Below the pieces are notes generated by a model. The model did not search any database, was not told the origin of the DNA, and worked only from the letters and a program-made list of their open reading frames with translations. DNA of 64,000 nt from positions 62,001 through 126,000 of the forward strand of contig NZ_JAASAH010000012.1 in assembly GCF_012726235.1 (NCBI RefSeq), in the 5' to 3' direction. Every line of letters starts with the position of its first letter. Positions within the stretch are counted from its first letter, which is position 1. This document shows positions 23,929-33,389 of this stretch, one piece after another. The stretch comes from Streptomyces sp. HNM0574. GTDB taxonomy: Bacteria > Actinomycetota > Actinomycetes > Streptomycetales > Streptomycetaceae. A program made the position numbers and the translations under genes.

Positions 23929-25701
23929 GTGACTGCGCAACCGCTGGAGGGCTCACCGGAGAAGGGTGGCTCCACACCCGGCAGACAGGAGGCGGGGTCC
24001 TCGGGGGCCTCGTCGACCGAGCCGAAGAAGCCAGGGTCGGAGAAGAAGAAGCCCTCCATCGCCCCGCGCGTGTTCTACCCGTCCGCCGCGATCATCCTCG
24101 CCTTCGTGCTGTACGCCGTCCTCTTCCAGGACTCGGCGGCGTCCCTGGTCTCCGCGATCCAGGACCGGATCGTCGGCGGACTCGGCTGGTACTACACGGC
24201 GCTGGTCTCGCTCTTCGTCATCTTCTGCCTCTGGGTCGGCATCGGCCGCTACGGGGACATCAAGCTCGGCAAGGACAAGGACGAGCCCGAGTTCGGGATG
24301 ATGTCCTGGCTGGCGATGCTGTTCGCGGCCGGCATGGGCATCGGCCTGGTCTTCTGGGGCGTCGCCGAACCGCTGAACTTCTTCGACGCGCCGAAGCCGG
24401 GCGTCGGTGAAAGCGACGGCGACAAGGCCCAGTTCGCGATGATCCAGACGTTCCTGCACTGGGGCATCCACCCCTGGGCGATCTACGTCGTGGTCGGTCT
24501 CGCCGTCGCCTACGCGGTGCACCGCAAGGGCCGTCCGGTCTCCATCCGCTGGGCGCTGGAGCCGCTGTTCGGCGACAAGATCAAGGGCCGCTGGGGCGAC
24601 GTCATCGACGTCATCGCGATCGTCGGCACCCTCTTCGGTGTCGCCACCTCGCTCGGTTTCGGCGTGATGCAGATATCCGCCGGACTGGACTTCGTCGGCT
24701 GGGTCGACTCCCCCGGCAAGGGCCTCCAGGTCGCCCTCATCATCGGCATCACCCTGCTGGCGACGGCGTCCGTCGTGACCGGCGTCGGCAAGGGCATCAA
24801 GTGGCTGTCCAACATCAACATGGGCCTCGCCGCGGCGCTGATGATCTTCGTGCTGATCGCCGGGCCGACGATGTTCATCATGAACGGCTTCGTCCAGGAC
24901 ATCGGCGCCTACCTGCAGAACGTCGTGCAGATGAGCTTCGACACCGGCGCCATGCAGGGCAGCGAGGGCACCGACTGGGTCAAGGGCTGGACGATCTTCT
25001 ACTGGGGCTGGTGGATCTCCTGGTCGCCGTTCGTCGGCGTCTTCATCGCCCGTATCTCGCGCGGCCGCACCGTCCGTGAGTTCGTCTGCGGTGTGCTGCT
25101 CGTGCCGACCCTGCTGACCTTCTTCTGGTTCGCCGTCTTCGGCGGCGCCGGTCTGCACCGCGAGATGTTCGGTGACGGCGGCATCATCCACAAGGCCGGC
25201 GTGAACACCGACAGCGCGCTCTTCGAGCTGCTCAACACGCTGCCCGGCGGCCCGGTGATCGCGGGCGTCACGATCCTGCTGATCGTGCTGTTCTTCGTCA
25301 CCTCCTCCGACTCCGGCTCCTACGTCGTCGACATGCTCGCCTCCGGCGGCGACCCCAACCCGCCGGTGTGGAGCCGGGTGTTCTGGGCCTTCGCTGCGGG
25401 CGCCGTCGCCATCGCGCTGCTCGTCACGGGCGGCGCCGGCGCCGACTCGCTGACGACGCTGCAGACCACGGCGATCATCATCGCGCTGCCGTTCAGCGTC
25501 GTGATGCTCGCGATGTGCTTCGCGACGCTGAAGTCCTTCCGCCGCGAGCGGCAGGCGTACCTCGCCCGCCGGCGCGAGCGGCAGCAGGAGCACATCGTCG
25601 ACAAGACGATCGCCGCGATCGAGGAGGGCCTGGAGAACGGCACCCTCGAAACCACCGGCGAGCACCAGCTCCCGACGCTGACGCGCACCACCAAGGAGTA
25701 A
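23929..25701 (+). CDS. BCCT family betaine/choline/carnitine transporter
   Basis: The 590-residue integral membrane protein has about twelve transmembrane segments flanked by a polar N-tail of 45 residues and a charged C-tail. Family hallmarks are GMGIGLVFWGVAEPLNFF (Gly-rich helix 3), FLHWGIHPWAIYVVVGLA, and the BCCT signature FYWGWWISWSPFVGVFIARISRGRTVREF. It takes up betaine-type osmoprotectants using Na+ or H+. GTG at 23929 was chosen, preceded by GAGGACAGA. The 293 bases upstream hold no gene; no recognised riboswitch was found there. A strong terminator follows. Confidence 0.93.
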   Translation: MTAQPLEGSPEKGGSTPGRQEAGSSGASSTEPKKPGSEKKKPSIAPRVFYPSAAIILAFVLYAVLFQDSAASLVSAIQDRIVGGLGWYYTALVSLFVIFCLWVGIGRYGDIKLGKDKDEPEFGMMSWLAMLFAAGMGIGLVFWGVAEPLNFFDAPKPGVGESDGDKAQFAMIQTFLHWGIHPWAIYVVVGLAVAYAVHRKGRPVSIRWALEPLFGDKIKGRWGDVIDVIAIVGTLFGVATSLGFGVMQISAGLDFVGWVDSPGKGLQVALIIGITLLATASVVTGVGKGIKWLSNINMGLAAALMIFVLIAGPTMFIMNGFVQDIGAYLQNVVQMSFDTGAMQGSEGTDWVKGWTIFYWGWWISWSPFVGVFIARISRGRTVREFVCGVLLVPTLLTFFWFAVFGGAGLHREMFGDGGIIHKAGVNTDSALFELLNTLPGGPVIAGVTILLIVLFFVTSSDSGSYVVDMLASGGDPNPPVWSRVFWAFAAGAVAIALLVTGGAGADSLTTLQTTAIIIALPFSVVMLAMCFATLKSFRRERQAYLARRRERQQEHIVDKTIAAIEEGLENGTLETTGEHQLPTLTRTTKE

Positions 25702-25715
25702 CTCCGGCCCTGAAA

Positions 25716-25736
25716 GGGGCGCGGGGAACTGCGCGA
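25716..25736 (+). repeat. Dispersed core repeat GCGCGGGGAACTGCGC
   Basis: One copy of the dispersed intergenic element, 15 bases after the BCCT stop and upstream of its terminator. Confidence 0.8.
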
Positions 25737-25792
25737 ACAGCCACGACGCACCCGCGGGCCGATCGCCGACGGCAGGCCGGCCGACGGGACGG

Positions 25793-25835
25793 AAAGGGGC
25801 CCCGCCGCACAACTTCCGTGCGGCGGGGCCCCTTT
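25793..25835. terminator. Terminator after BCCT transporter gene
   Basis: A perfect 18-base stem (AAAGGGGCCCCGCCGCAC) has a 7-base loop and ends in TTT. It lies between the convergent BCCT and lipoprotein genes and can act on both. Confidence 0.9.
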
Positions 25836-25882
25836 GGTGTCTTCGGTGTCCTGGCGAATCCCGGGCGGGAAGCCACAGGCGC

Positions 25883-26950
25883 TCACTCGTACATGACGTA
25901 CTCCGGCGTCGGCCGCAGCTTCAGGACCTCCGACGGTGTCATCACACGGCTGCCCTCGGCCTCCGCGTCCTCGTCGTAGAACAGCTTGAAGCCGGTGTGC
26001 AGCCCGGCGGGCAGCGACTTGACCAGGCCGTTCCACGTCTGCCGCTTCAGCTCGGGGGCGCCGATGCCGTCCGCGCTCATGATCGGGACGACGCCGGGCG
26101 AGGTGCGCAGCGCGCTCCGCTCGGGGACGACGGAGAGCCCGACCTGGTGGAAGACCATCGGCTTCTCCGGCAGCCCGTGCTTCTCGACGATGCCGGAGAG
26201 GTAGCCCGCGATGGCGGTGAGCTCCCGGCCCGTGGTCCGCCCGTACTTCTTGCCGGGGACCTCGCCGGGGCCCATGTCCCACTCGGGGTCGACGGCGACG
26301 CCGACGTCCGGGTGGACCAGCCACTTCTCCAGCGCCTTGACCTCCTCCAGCATGTCCGCCTGGCCCGGCTGCACGTTCAGCAGCAGCAGCGCCTCGTGGC
26401 GGCGGGCCGCGTCGAGGTGGCGTTCGATGGTGTCCGGGCTGGTCCGCGTCCGGTACTTGCCCTCGGCGCCCGGCACCGGGTTCGCGATGGTGGCCAGCAG
26501 CTCCAGCACGGGCATGGGCTCGCGGTCCCGCGCGTACTCCTCGGCCTTCTTGCGGACCTCCTTCACCCGCTCGTCGAGGTCGCCCGTACCGAGCCGGCCC
26601 AGGGCGGCCGCGCCGGGCAGTCCGCAGTAGCCGGTCATCTGGTAGCGGGGGAACAACTCGCGGCCGCCGCCCGGGAGTTCGGGCCGCTTCGCGGGCCGCT
26701 TCGGCGGGGAGGCGGACGGCGCCGCCGAGCCGCCGCCCGCGCCCTGCGAGGGTCCCGCGCCGCCCGGCGGGCTGCCGCCCGACTCGCCGCACGCCGCGAG
26801 CAGCGCGCCCAGCCCGGCCGCCGCCGTCCCGGCGAGGATGCCGCGCCTGCTCGGGGTGCCGCCCGTGTGGCTCCGGGGGCGCGGCGTGCGGCCGGCCGCG
26901 TCGGTTCCGTCGTCTCGTGCCCCGGGGTCACCGGGAATGCTGCGTCGCAC
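25883..26950 (-). CDS. Secreted lipoprotein, Tat-like signal, unknown function
   Basis: The 355-residue product has an N-terminal SRRGILAG followed by a hydrophobic stretch and the lipobox LLAAC, so it is probably exported (possibly by Tat) and lipid-anchored. A Gly/Ser/Pro-rich linker is followed by a ~250-residue domain with MTGYCGLPGAAALG, LELLATIANPVPG and VGVAVDPEWDMGPGEVPG. The acidic pairs and VAVDPEW-type strands are reminiscent of a TIM-barrel hydrolase, but no family can be assigned confidently. GTG at 26950 was chosen because GGAGGG lies just upstream. Confidence 0.75.
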   Translation of the reverse strand: MRRSIPGDPGARDDGTDAAGRTPRPRSHTGGTPSRRGILAGTAAAGLGALLAACGESGGSPPGGAGPSQGAGGGSAAPSASPPKRPAKRPELPGGGRELFPRYQMTGYCGLPGAAALGRLGTGDLDERVKEVRKKAEEYARDREPMPVLELLATIANPVPGAEGKYRTRTSPDTIERHLDAARRHEALLLLNVQPGQADMLEEVKALEKWLVHPDVGVAVDPEWDMGPGEVPGKKYGRTTGRELTAIAGYLSGIVEKHGLPEKPMVFHQVGLSVVPERSALRTSPGVVPIMSADGIGAPELKRQTWNGLVKSLPAGLHTGFKLFYDEDAEAEGSRVMTPSEVLKLRPTPEYVMYE

Positions 26951-26990
26951 TGACCCTCCGTCCGCCGGTTGACCGGCTGTGTCGCGCGCG

Positions 26991-27009
26991 GTCACATACG
27001 TGCTGTGAC
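26991..27009. promoter_or_regulatory. Inverted repeat upstream of lipoprotein gene
   Basis: GTCACATACGTGCTGTGAC is a 6+7+6 inverted repeat 41 bases before the lipoprotein GTG. Next to it lies a tandem TGCGCGTTT repeat (27011-27030). It may be an operator; the protein that would bind is unknown. Confidence 0.35.
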
Positions 27010-27103
27010 CTGCGCGTTTCTGCGCGTTTTTGCGCCTTCCACGGCTCAGCCAGTGAAACACATAGCAGGACAATCAGGACGGAGGCCCGCTACCGCCACA
27101 CAC

Positions 27104-27134
27104 CGCCCGTTCCGGAGAGGCACCGGAACGGGCG
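27104..27134 (-). terminator. Hairpin after NADH dehydrogenase gene
   Basis: CGCCCGTTCCGG and its complement form a perfect 12-base stem with a 7-base loop, 55 bases past the ndh stop on its strand. Confidence 0.75.
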
Positions 27135-27188
27135 ACGAGGGGCGGCGGCGGGCCTCGGGGGCCTGCGGCAGCGGCGGGCGGCCGGGGC

Positions 27189-28565
27189 TCAGCGCTCCGG
27201 GCGGGAGGTCGCCATGGACGTGAGCTTGTCGCGCTGCTCCTGCGACAGGTAGGCGTCGGTGCGTTCGAAGTCGGCCAGCCTGCCCGCGCTGCGGGCCAGG
27301 AAACCGGTGCGGACGAAGTCGTCCCCGGTGAGTGAGTTGAGCACCCAGTTGGCCGCCGTCCTGGCCCGGGCCGTGCCGGTGCGCAGTGCCCCGAAGTGGT
27401 AGCCGCGGGTCACCAACTGCGCGGACAGGCCCGTCAGTTCGAAGCCGAGCGGGCGGGCGACGGCGTCGCAGCCGCCCAGGTCGACGACGAGGCCCAGGTC
27501 CTTGTGCCGGTACGGCTGGGTCGCCTCGCCGCGCAGCGTCGCCGCGACGTTCCCGGCCGCGCGCCAGCCCTGCCGCATCGCGTGCTGCGCGGTCGGCGGG
27601 CAGATCGCGTCGTACTCGCCCTCCGCCGCCTTCGCCAGGTCCGGGACGGCCGCGGCGTCGCCGAGCGCGAACACCCCGTCCGCGCCGTGCACCCGCAGGT
27701 CGGCGGTGACGGCCAGGCGGCCGCGCACCGTGTCCAGCCCGAGCGTCCCGATCAGCGGGCTGGCCGCGACGCCGGCCGTCCAGATCAGGGTGTGGCAGGG
27801 CAGGGTGCGGCCGTCGGTCAGCGAGACGGTGTTCTCGGTGACCTCGGAGACCGAGACGCCGAGCGAGACCTCGGTGCCCCGGCCGCGGATGATCTGCAAC
27901 GCCCGGCGGCCCAGCCGGTCGCCCAGCTCGGGCATGATCTTCGGCGCCAGGTCGACGAGGTGCCACTTGATCAGGCTCGGGTCGAGGCGCGGGTAGCGGC
28001 GGAGCGCGGAGTTCGTCAGCCGCTGGAGGCAGGCGACGGTCTCGGTGCCCGCGTACCCGCCGCCGACCACCACGAACTGCAGCCGCGCGGCGCGCTCGGC
28101 CTCGTCCTCCGTCGCGCTGGCGATGTCCAGCTGCGCGATCACGTGGTCCCGGACCCAGGCGGCCTCGGCCAGCGTCTTCATGCCCCGGCCGTACATGTCG
28201 AGCCCGGGGATGTCGAAGCTGCGGGTGACGCTGCCCGGGGTGAGGACGAGGTAGTCGTAGCGCTCGTTCACCATCTCGTCGGTGATCAGCCGTACGACGC
28301 AGACCTTCGCGTCCGTGTCGATGCCGACGGCGCCGCCCGGCACGATGTGCGTGCGCCGCAGCAGCCTGCGCAGCGGGGCCGCGACGGACTGCGGCGTGAG
28401 CACGCCCGAGGCGACCTGCGGCAGCAGCGGCAGGTACAGCTCGTAGCTGGTGGGCGTGACGAGGGTCAGCTCCGCCTCGTACGGCTGGAGTTGCCGCTCC
28501 AGGCGCCGGGCGCACTCGACGCCGGCGAAGCCGCCGCCCACGATCAGGACTTTCGGTCGTTCCAT
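27189..28565 (-). CDS. ndh: Type II NADH:quinone dehydrogenase
   Basis: The 458-residue flavoprotein starts MERPKVLIVGGGFAGVECARRL, the FAD-binding Rossmann fold. It has a second dinucleotide motif VVVGGGYAGTETVACL for NADH near residue 190, and the conserved FALGDAAAVPDLA loop. The C-terminal part is amphipathic, fitting monotopic attachment to the inner face of the membrane. It transfers electrons from NADH to menaquinone without pumping protons. The ATG at 28565 begins the FAD motif. It is monocistronic. Confidence 0.9.
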   Translation of the reverse strand: MERPKVLIVGGGFAGVECARRLERQLQPYEAELTLVTPTSYELYLPLLPQVASGVLTPQSVAAPLRRLLRRTHIVPGGAVGIDTDAKVCVVRLITDEMVNERYDYLVLTPGSVTRSFDIPGLDMYGRGMKTLAEAAWVRDHVIAQLDIASATEDEAERAARLQFVVVGGGYAGTETVACLQRLTNSALRRYPRLDPSLIKWHLVDLAPKIMPELGDRLGRRALQIIRGRGTEVSLGVSVSEVTENTVSLTDGRTLPCHTLIWTAGVAASPLIGTLGLDTVRGRLAVTADLRVHGADGVFALGDAAAVPDLAKAAEGEYDAICPPTAQHAMRQGWRAAGNVAATLRGEATQPYRHKDLGLVVDLGGCDAVARPLGFELTGLSAQLVTRGYHFGALRTGTARARTAANWVLNSLTGDDFVRTGFLARSAGRLADFERTDAYLSQEQRDKLTSMATSRPER

Positions 28566-28727
28566 GAGGCACCCGCAAGGTCGGCGAAACGGTGCGGACA
28601 TCTGGGACATCACCGCACAGAAACCCTCGCACGCCCCCGTGACCCCCGCCACTGGCCCGCCACCGGACGGGCCCGGGGGCGCGCCGCCGCACGCCCCGGG
28701 GGCCCGGGTGCTCTCAGCCGGTGACGG

Positions 28728-30797
28728 TCAGGCGCCGACCTGCCCGCCGTTCCGCGGCCAGGCGGCGACGACGGCGGGGCGGACGTACGAGCCCGGCCCG
28801 TCGGGCCACTGCGAGGCGGGCTTCTCCACGCTGGCGCCGTCGATCTCGCCCGGGTGCTGGACGGCGACGAGCACGCGCCGGTCCTGGACGAGCGGGCCGC
28901 AGGTCTCGGCGCCGGCCGGGACGGTCAGGAACTGGCGGACCTCACCGCGGCGCGGGCCGCGGGTGGCGACGCCGAACAGGCCGTCGTGCGAGCCCAGCTC
29001 GTTGCCGTCGGTGGAGATCCACAGGTTGTCGAACGCGTCGAAGGTGACGTTGTCCGGGCAGGAGATCGGGCTGACCTGCTCCTTCGGGAACCCGGCGAAG
29101 TAGGTGCCCGGGTCCTTGGGGTCGCCGCAGACCAGGAAGAGGTTCCACGTGAAACGTGTCGCGGCCGCGTCGTTCCGGCGCTCGGTGAACTCCAGCACCT
29201 GGCCGTGCTTGTTGTTGTTCCGCGGGTTGGCCTCGTCCGCGCCCGCCTTGCCCTTGGCGCCGCGGTCGGTGTTGTTGGTGAGCGCCGCGTAGATCTTGCC
29301 CGTGCGGGGGCTCGGCTCGACGTCCTCGGGGCGGTCCATCTTCGTCGCGCCGACCTTGTCACCGGCGATGCGGGCGAAGACGTACACCTCCTCGGCGGTC
29401 ATGCCGGGCACGTGCGAGGTGTCGCCGGTGGCCAGCGGGATCCAGCGGCCGCGGCCGTCGAACTCGCCGTCCTCGGGCAGGGTGCCCTCGCCGTCGATCT
29501 GGTCCTCGGGGCTGTTGCCGGTCAGCTTGGCGACGTACAGGGTGCCCTCGTCGAGGAGGGTCATGTTGTACTCGCGGTCCGCCGCGCTGGTGCCGCGCCG
29601 CATCCGGCGCGAGGAGACGAACTTGTACAGGTACTCGAAGCGCTCGTCGTCGCCCATGTAGACCACGGGGCGGCCGTCGTCGGTCAGCCGCGGCTGCGCG
29701 CCCTCGTGCTTGAAGCGGCCGAGCGCGGTCCGCTTCCGCGGCTTCGACTCCGGGTCGTACGGGTCGAGCTCGACGACCCAGCCGAAGCGGTGCGGCTCCT
29801 GCGGCTCCTTCGTCACGTCGAAGCGCTTGTCGAAACGCTCCCACTTGCGCTCCGAGTCGGCGCCCTTCAGCGCGTAACGCTCCAGCCGCTTGCGGTGCTT
29901 CGCGTCCCTGACCTTCTCGGTGTTCGCGAAGTACTGGTCGATGTTCTCCTCGCCGTGCAGCGTCGTGCCCCACGGGGTGGTGCCGCCCGAGCAGTTGTTC
30001 AGCGTGCCCAGGACGGTGCGGCCCTCGGGGTCGGCGTGGGTGCGCATCAGCTCGCCGCCCGCGGCCGGACCGGTGACCTCGAACGGGGTCGTGGCCGTCA
30101 CGCGGCGGTTGAGCGGGTGGCGGGGGACGGCCTTGAGCGCGCCGGTGCGGCTCTCCTCCTCCACCACGACGACGGACAGGCCGTGCGCGGCCATCGCCGT
30201 CTCGGCCTGCTCGCGGGTGGGGTTGTCCTCGTCGTACCCGGCGAACATCAGGACCTCGTCGGTGTACTCGTGGTTGGCCACGAGCAGCTGACGGCCGCGC
30301 TCGCGCTCCAGCGGGAGCAGGGCGAGGAAGTCGTTGTTGTAGCCGAACTGCCCGGCCTGCGCCTTCGCGGACTGCCGCTCCGGGTCGAAGTCCGGCGCCC
30401 CGCGCAGGATCGGGTCACCCCAGCGGATGACGATGTTCTGCCCGTAGCCCTCGGGGACGGTCACGGTGTCGGCGGTGTTCGGCGCGACCGGCGCGAAGCG
30501 CAGCCCGCGCGCGGGCTTGCCCTTGGGGCCCTTGTTGTTGGCGTGCGGCGGGGGCGCGGCCACGGCCGGGGCCGGCTCGCCCGCGACGCCCGAGCCGACG
30601 GCGGCGGCCGCGCCGACCACGGCCGAGGCGCGCAGCACGGAACGGCGGGACACGGCCCGCGCGATGATGTCGCCCGCGTACTCGTTCCCGCTGGTGTTGG
30701 GCGCCGGGTGGAAGCAGGCGTCGCCGCAGCGGAAGCGGCAGGTCAGCGCGGAGCGCCCGCCTTGGTGGGAGCCGAGTATCGGCAGCATCTTGCGCAT
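28728..30797 (-). CDS. phoX: PhoX-family alkaline phosphatase, Tat-exported
   Basis: The 689-residue product has a Tat motif (SRRSVLRA) followed by a hydrophobic stretch and an Ala-rich cleavage region, preceded by an unusual ~45-residue N-extension. The body matches the PhoX family (DUF839): VTVPEGYGQNIVIRWGDPIL, FLALLPLER, LLVANHEYTDEVLMF, NNCSGGTTPWGTTLHGEENID, CPDNVTFDAFDNLWISTDGNE. PhoX is a Ca2+/Fe3+ phosphomonoesterase that releases phosphate outside the cell. GGAGGGG precedes the ATG at 30797. A PHO box 144 bases upstream indicates control by PhoP. Confidence 0.92.
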   Translation of the reverse strand: MRKMLPILGSHQGGRSALTCRFRCGDACFHPAPNTSGNEYAGDIIARAVSRRSVLRASAVVGAAAAVGSGVAGEPAPAVAAPPPHANNKGPKGKPARGLRFAPVAPNTADTVTVPEGYGQNIVIRWGDPILRGAPDFDPERQSAKAQAGQFGYNNDFLALLPLERERGRQLLVANHEYTDEVLMFAGYDEDNPTREQAETAMAAHGLSVVVVEEESRTGALKAVPRHPLNRRVTATTPFEVTGPAAGGELMRTHADPEGRTVLGTLNNCSGGTTPWGTTLHGEENIDQYFANTEKVRDAKHRKRLERYALKGADSERKWERFDKRFDVTKEPQEPHRFGWVVELDPYDPESKPRKRTALGRFKHEGAQPRLTDDGRPVVYMGDDERFEYLYKFVSSRRMRRGTSAADREYNMTLLDEGTLYVAKLTGNSPEDQIDGEGTLPEDGEFDGRGRWIPLATGDTSHVPGMTAEEVYVFARIAGDKVGATKMDRPEDVEPSPRTGKIYAALTNNTDRGAKGKAGADEANPRNNNKHGQVLEFTERRNDAAATRFTWNLFLVCGDPKDPGTYFAGFPKEQVSPISCPDNVTFDAFDNLWISTDGNELGSHDGLFGVATRGPRRGEVRQFLTVPAGAETCGPLVQDRRVLVAVQHPGEIDGASVEKPASQWPDGPGSYVRPAVVAAWPRNGGQVGA

Positions 30798-30940
30798 GGT
30801 GGTGTCCCCTCCGGACGTCCTTCGGTCACGGCGTTCGCGGCCCGCGCCGCGCTCCGGGAGGAGCTCACGGCGCCCCGCGCGCACGCCGCGTGCGTCTACG
30901 CGCGGCGACGCTATGGGGGCCGGTACGCCGGGGGGCGTCC

Positions 30941-30962
30941 TCGGCGTGAACTGCGGGTGAAC
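30941..30962 (-). promoter_or_regulatory. PHO box (PhoP direct repeats) upstream of phoX
   Basis: On the - strand GTTCACCCGCA and GTTCACGCCGA form two adjacent 11-base direct repeats, matching the Streptomyces PhoP consensus (GTTCACC-type units). Phosphate starvation should therefore induce phoX. Confidence 0.85.
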
Positions 30963-31050
30963 GAGCCCGGTCCCCTCGGGCGGAACGCGCGTCTGTCACC
31001 GTGCGTAACGGCTTCGCTTCCGGGGTTCGCGGGCCGATAGGATTTCGACC

Positions 31051-32664
31051 ATGGCGGCCACTGGATCAGAGCAGACAGGGTCGAAGGCTTTCTACGTCTC
31101 GACCCCCATTTACTACGTGAACGACGCTCCCCACCTGGGCCACGCCTATACGACCGTCGCAGGCGACGTGCTCTCGCGCTGGCACCGTCAGCGCGGCGAG
31201 AAGGTGTGGTACCTCACCGGCACGGACGAGCACGGTCAGAAGATCATGCGCACTGCCGAGGCGAACGGGGTCTCCCCGCAGGAGTGGTGCGACCGGCTCG
31301 TGGAGGAGGCCTGGAAGCCCCTCTGGGAGCACCTCGACATCGCGAACGACGACTTCATCCGGACCACGGAGCAGCGGCACACCGACCGCGTCCGTGAGTT
31401 CGTGCAGGACCTGTACGACCGCGGCGAGATCTACCAGGGCGGGTACGAGGGCCCGTACTGCGTGGGCTGCGAGGAGTACAAGACCACCGGCGAACTGCTC
31501 GACGGCGAGGGCGACTTCGCGGGCCAGAAGCTGTGCCCGATCCACAAGAAGCCGGTGGAGATGCTGAAGGAGGAGAACTACTTCTTCAAGCTCTCCGAGT
31601 ACGGCCCGAAGCTCCTGGAGCACTACGAGGCCAACCCCGGCTTCATCCAGCCCGAGTCGGCGCGCAACGAGGTCGTGAACTTCGTCCGCCAGGGCCTGGA
31701 GGACCTCTCCATCTCGCGCTCCACCTTCGACTGGGGCGTCAAGGTCCCGTGGGACGACAAGCACGTCATCTACGTCTGGATCGACGCGCTGCTCAACTAC
31801 GCGACCGCCGTCGGGTACGGCACCGACCAGGCCCGCTTCGAGGGCACCTTCCCGGCCGACGTGCACCTCGTCGGCAAGGACATCCTCCGCTTCCACGCGG
31901 TCATCTGGCCCGCCATGCTGATGGCCAACGGGCTGCCGCTGCCCGGCCGGATCGCCGCCAACGGCTGGCTGATGGTCGGCGGCGAGAAGATGTCCAAGTC
32001 CAACCTCACGGGCATCTCCCCGCAGCAGCTCACCGAGCACTTCGGCGTCGACGCGTACCGCTGGTACTTCCTCCGCGCCATCGCCTTCGGCCAGGACGGC
32101 TCCTTCTCCTGGGAGGACTTCACCGCCCGCTACACCAGCGAGCTCGCCAACGACTACGGCAACCTCGCCTCCCGCGTCGCCGCGATGATCGGCAAGTACT
32201 TCGGCGGCGAGCTGCCCGAGGCCACCGCGCACGGCGAGGCCGAGGACGCGATCGTGGCCGGCCTGGAGAAGGCCGTCGCCACCGCCGACGAACGGATCGG
32301 CGAGGAACTGGACTTCAGCGGCGGCATCGCGGCCGTCTTCGAGTTCATCAAGCAGGTCAACGGCTACCTCACCGAGCAGGAGCCGTGGAAGGTCGCCAAG
32401 GACAAGAGCGACGAGGGCCAGGCCCGCCTCGCCACTATCCTCCGCACCGCGGCCGAGGCGCTCCGCGCCTGCGCCGTCCTGCTGAACCCGGTGATGCCGG
32501 AGTCCAGCCAGAAGCTGTGGGAGTCCCTCGGCGCCGAGCCGCACCTCGGCCCCCTCGCCGAGCAGCGCGTCCCCGACGCCGCCAAGTGGAACCAGCTCGC
32601 GACGGGCTCCACCGTCACCAAGGGCGCCGTCCTCTTCCCGCGCCTGCCGGAGCCGAAGGAGTAA
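31051..32664 (+). CDS. metG: Methionyl-tRNA synthetase
   Basis: The 537-residue class I synthetase has the HIGH-type motif NDAPHLGHAYT (residues ~24-34), a Cys-rich zinc knuckle (CVGCEEY ... LCPIHKKP), WIDALLNYATAVGYG, and the KMSKS loop GGEKMSKSNLTG. The C-terminal helical anticodon domain ends the protein, with no fused tRNA-binding domain. It charges initiator and elongator tRNA-Met. The ATG at 31051 starts about 11 residues ahead of FYVSTPIYYVN. A strong hairpin follows. Confidence 0.96.
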   Translation: MAATGSEQTGSKAFYVSTPIYYVNDAPHLGHAYTTVAGDVLSRWHRQRGEKVWYLTGTDEHGQKIMRTAEANGVSPQEWCDRLVEEAWKPLWEHLDIANDDFIRTTEQRHTDRVREFVQDLYDRGEIYQGGYEGPYCVGCEEYKTTGELLDGEGDFAGQKLCPIHKKPVEMLKEENYFFKLSEYGPKLLEHYEANPGFIQPESARNEVVNFVRQGLEDLSISRSTFDWGVKVPWDDKHVIYVWIDALLNYATAVGYGTDQARFEGTFPADVHLVGKDILRFHAVIWPAMLMANGLPLPGRIAANGWLMVGGEKMSKSNLTGISPQQLTEHFGVDAYRWYFLRAIAFGQDGSFSWEDFTARYTSELANDYGNLASRVAAMIGKYFGGELPEATAHGEAEDAIVAGLEKAVATADERIGEELDFSGGIAAVFEFIKQVNGYLTEQEPWKVAKDKSDEGQARLATILRTAAEALRACAVLLNPVMPESSQKLWESLGAEPHLGPLAEQRVPDAAKWNQLATGSTVTKGAVLFPRLPEPKE

Positions 32665-32684
32665 CCCTCCTCCCGCGCACCACG

Positions 32685-32722
32685 ACGAGTGCCCCGGGGC
32701 CGGGCGGCTCCGGGGCACTCGT
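32685..32722. terminator. Terminator between metG and Uma2 gene
   Basis: A perfect 13-base stem (ACGAGTGCCCCGG) has a 12-base loop, 20 bases after metG and 23 from the convergent Uma2-type stop. Confidence 0.85.
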
Positions 32723-32745
32723 GCGTGTGGCGGGCGGGCGGAAGG

Positions 32746-33321
32746 TCAGCGGACCCAGTCCGTCAGCGGGGCGGTGTCCAGCTCGATGCCTACCGGGGCG
32801 GGGAGGGCGACGGTCTTGCCGAACGGTACGGTCGTGACCTGCTCGTAGCGGACGCCGTCCGGCTCGGAGTGCACCTTCACCTCCTGGCTGTCCCGGTCGA
32901 TCAGCAGGTAGACCGGGATCGCGGCCTCGGCGTACGCGCGAGGCTTCTCCACGCGGTCGCGGAGGTCGGTGTCCCGGTCGCCGGAGGTCACCTCGACGAC
33001 CATCAACACCCCGTCGGTGCTTGCCCATTCGCCCTGGCCGACGAAGTTCCCGCTGGCCGCGAGCGCGCCGTCGGGCCGAGCGTTGCCCTTGCGGTACGTC
33101 TCCACGCGCAGGCCCTGATGCGGATAGAGCCACCAGCGGGGGCGGGCGTGCAGAACGCACTGTGTCAGCCAGGCGATGATCCGGGCCCGGTTACCGTCCG
33201 GCCACGCCTTGGCCGCTGCCCTGCCGTCGAGGAGTTCCAGGCGAGGGGCGTCGTCGCTCCGCGCCGAGCGACGGGAGAGTGCCTCGAACTCGCGCTGGGA
33301 CAGCTCCTGTTGCTGTGTCAT
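32746..33321 (-). CDS. Uma2 (DUF820) family putative endonuclease
   Basis: The 191-residue protein shows the DUF820 pattern, a PD-(D/E)xK nuclease-like fold: FEALSRRS, RLELLDGRAA, then ARPDGALAASGNF, VLMVVEVTSGDRDTDLRDRVEKPRAYAEAAIPVYLLIDRD. The Asp of RPDG, the Glu of VEVTS and the Lys of EKPRAYAEA form the expected catalytic set. The family is abundant in Streptomyces and cyanobacteria, sometimes near mobile DNA; its role is unknown. ATG 33321 was preferred to 33333 by spacing. A terminator separates it from aspS. Confidence 0.8.
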   Translation of the reverse strand: MTQQQELSQREFEALSRRSARSDDAPRLELLDGRAAAKAWPDGNRARIIAWLTQCVLHARPRWWLYPHQGLRVETYRKGNARPDGALAASGNFVGQGEWASTDGVLMVVEVTSGDRDTDLRDRVEKPRAYAEAAIPVYLLIDRDSQEVKVHSEPDGVRYEQVTTVPFGKTVALPAPVGIELDTAPLTDWVR

Positions 33322-33333
33322 GCGAGAACGCAA

Positions 33334-33381
33334 GCACGAGAAAGCCCGGGATCCAGCGGATCCCGGGCTTTTCGCTCGTGC
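33334..33381 (-). terminator. Terminator after aspS
   Basis: A two-part stem: GCACGAG outer and AGCCCGGGATCC inner arms around an AGC loop, just downstream of the aspS stop on its strand. Confidence 0.85.
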
Positions 33382-33389
33382 GGGGTGTC

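Noticed and set aside
23953-25812. A long antisense frame over the BCCT transporter gene
   Set aside because: Composition is typical of a third-position GC shadow; the transporter is unambiguous.
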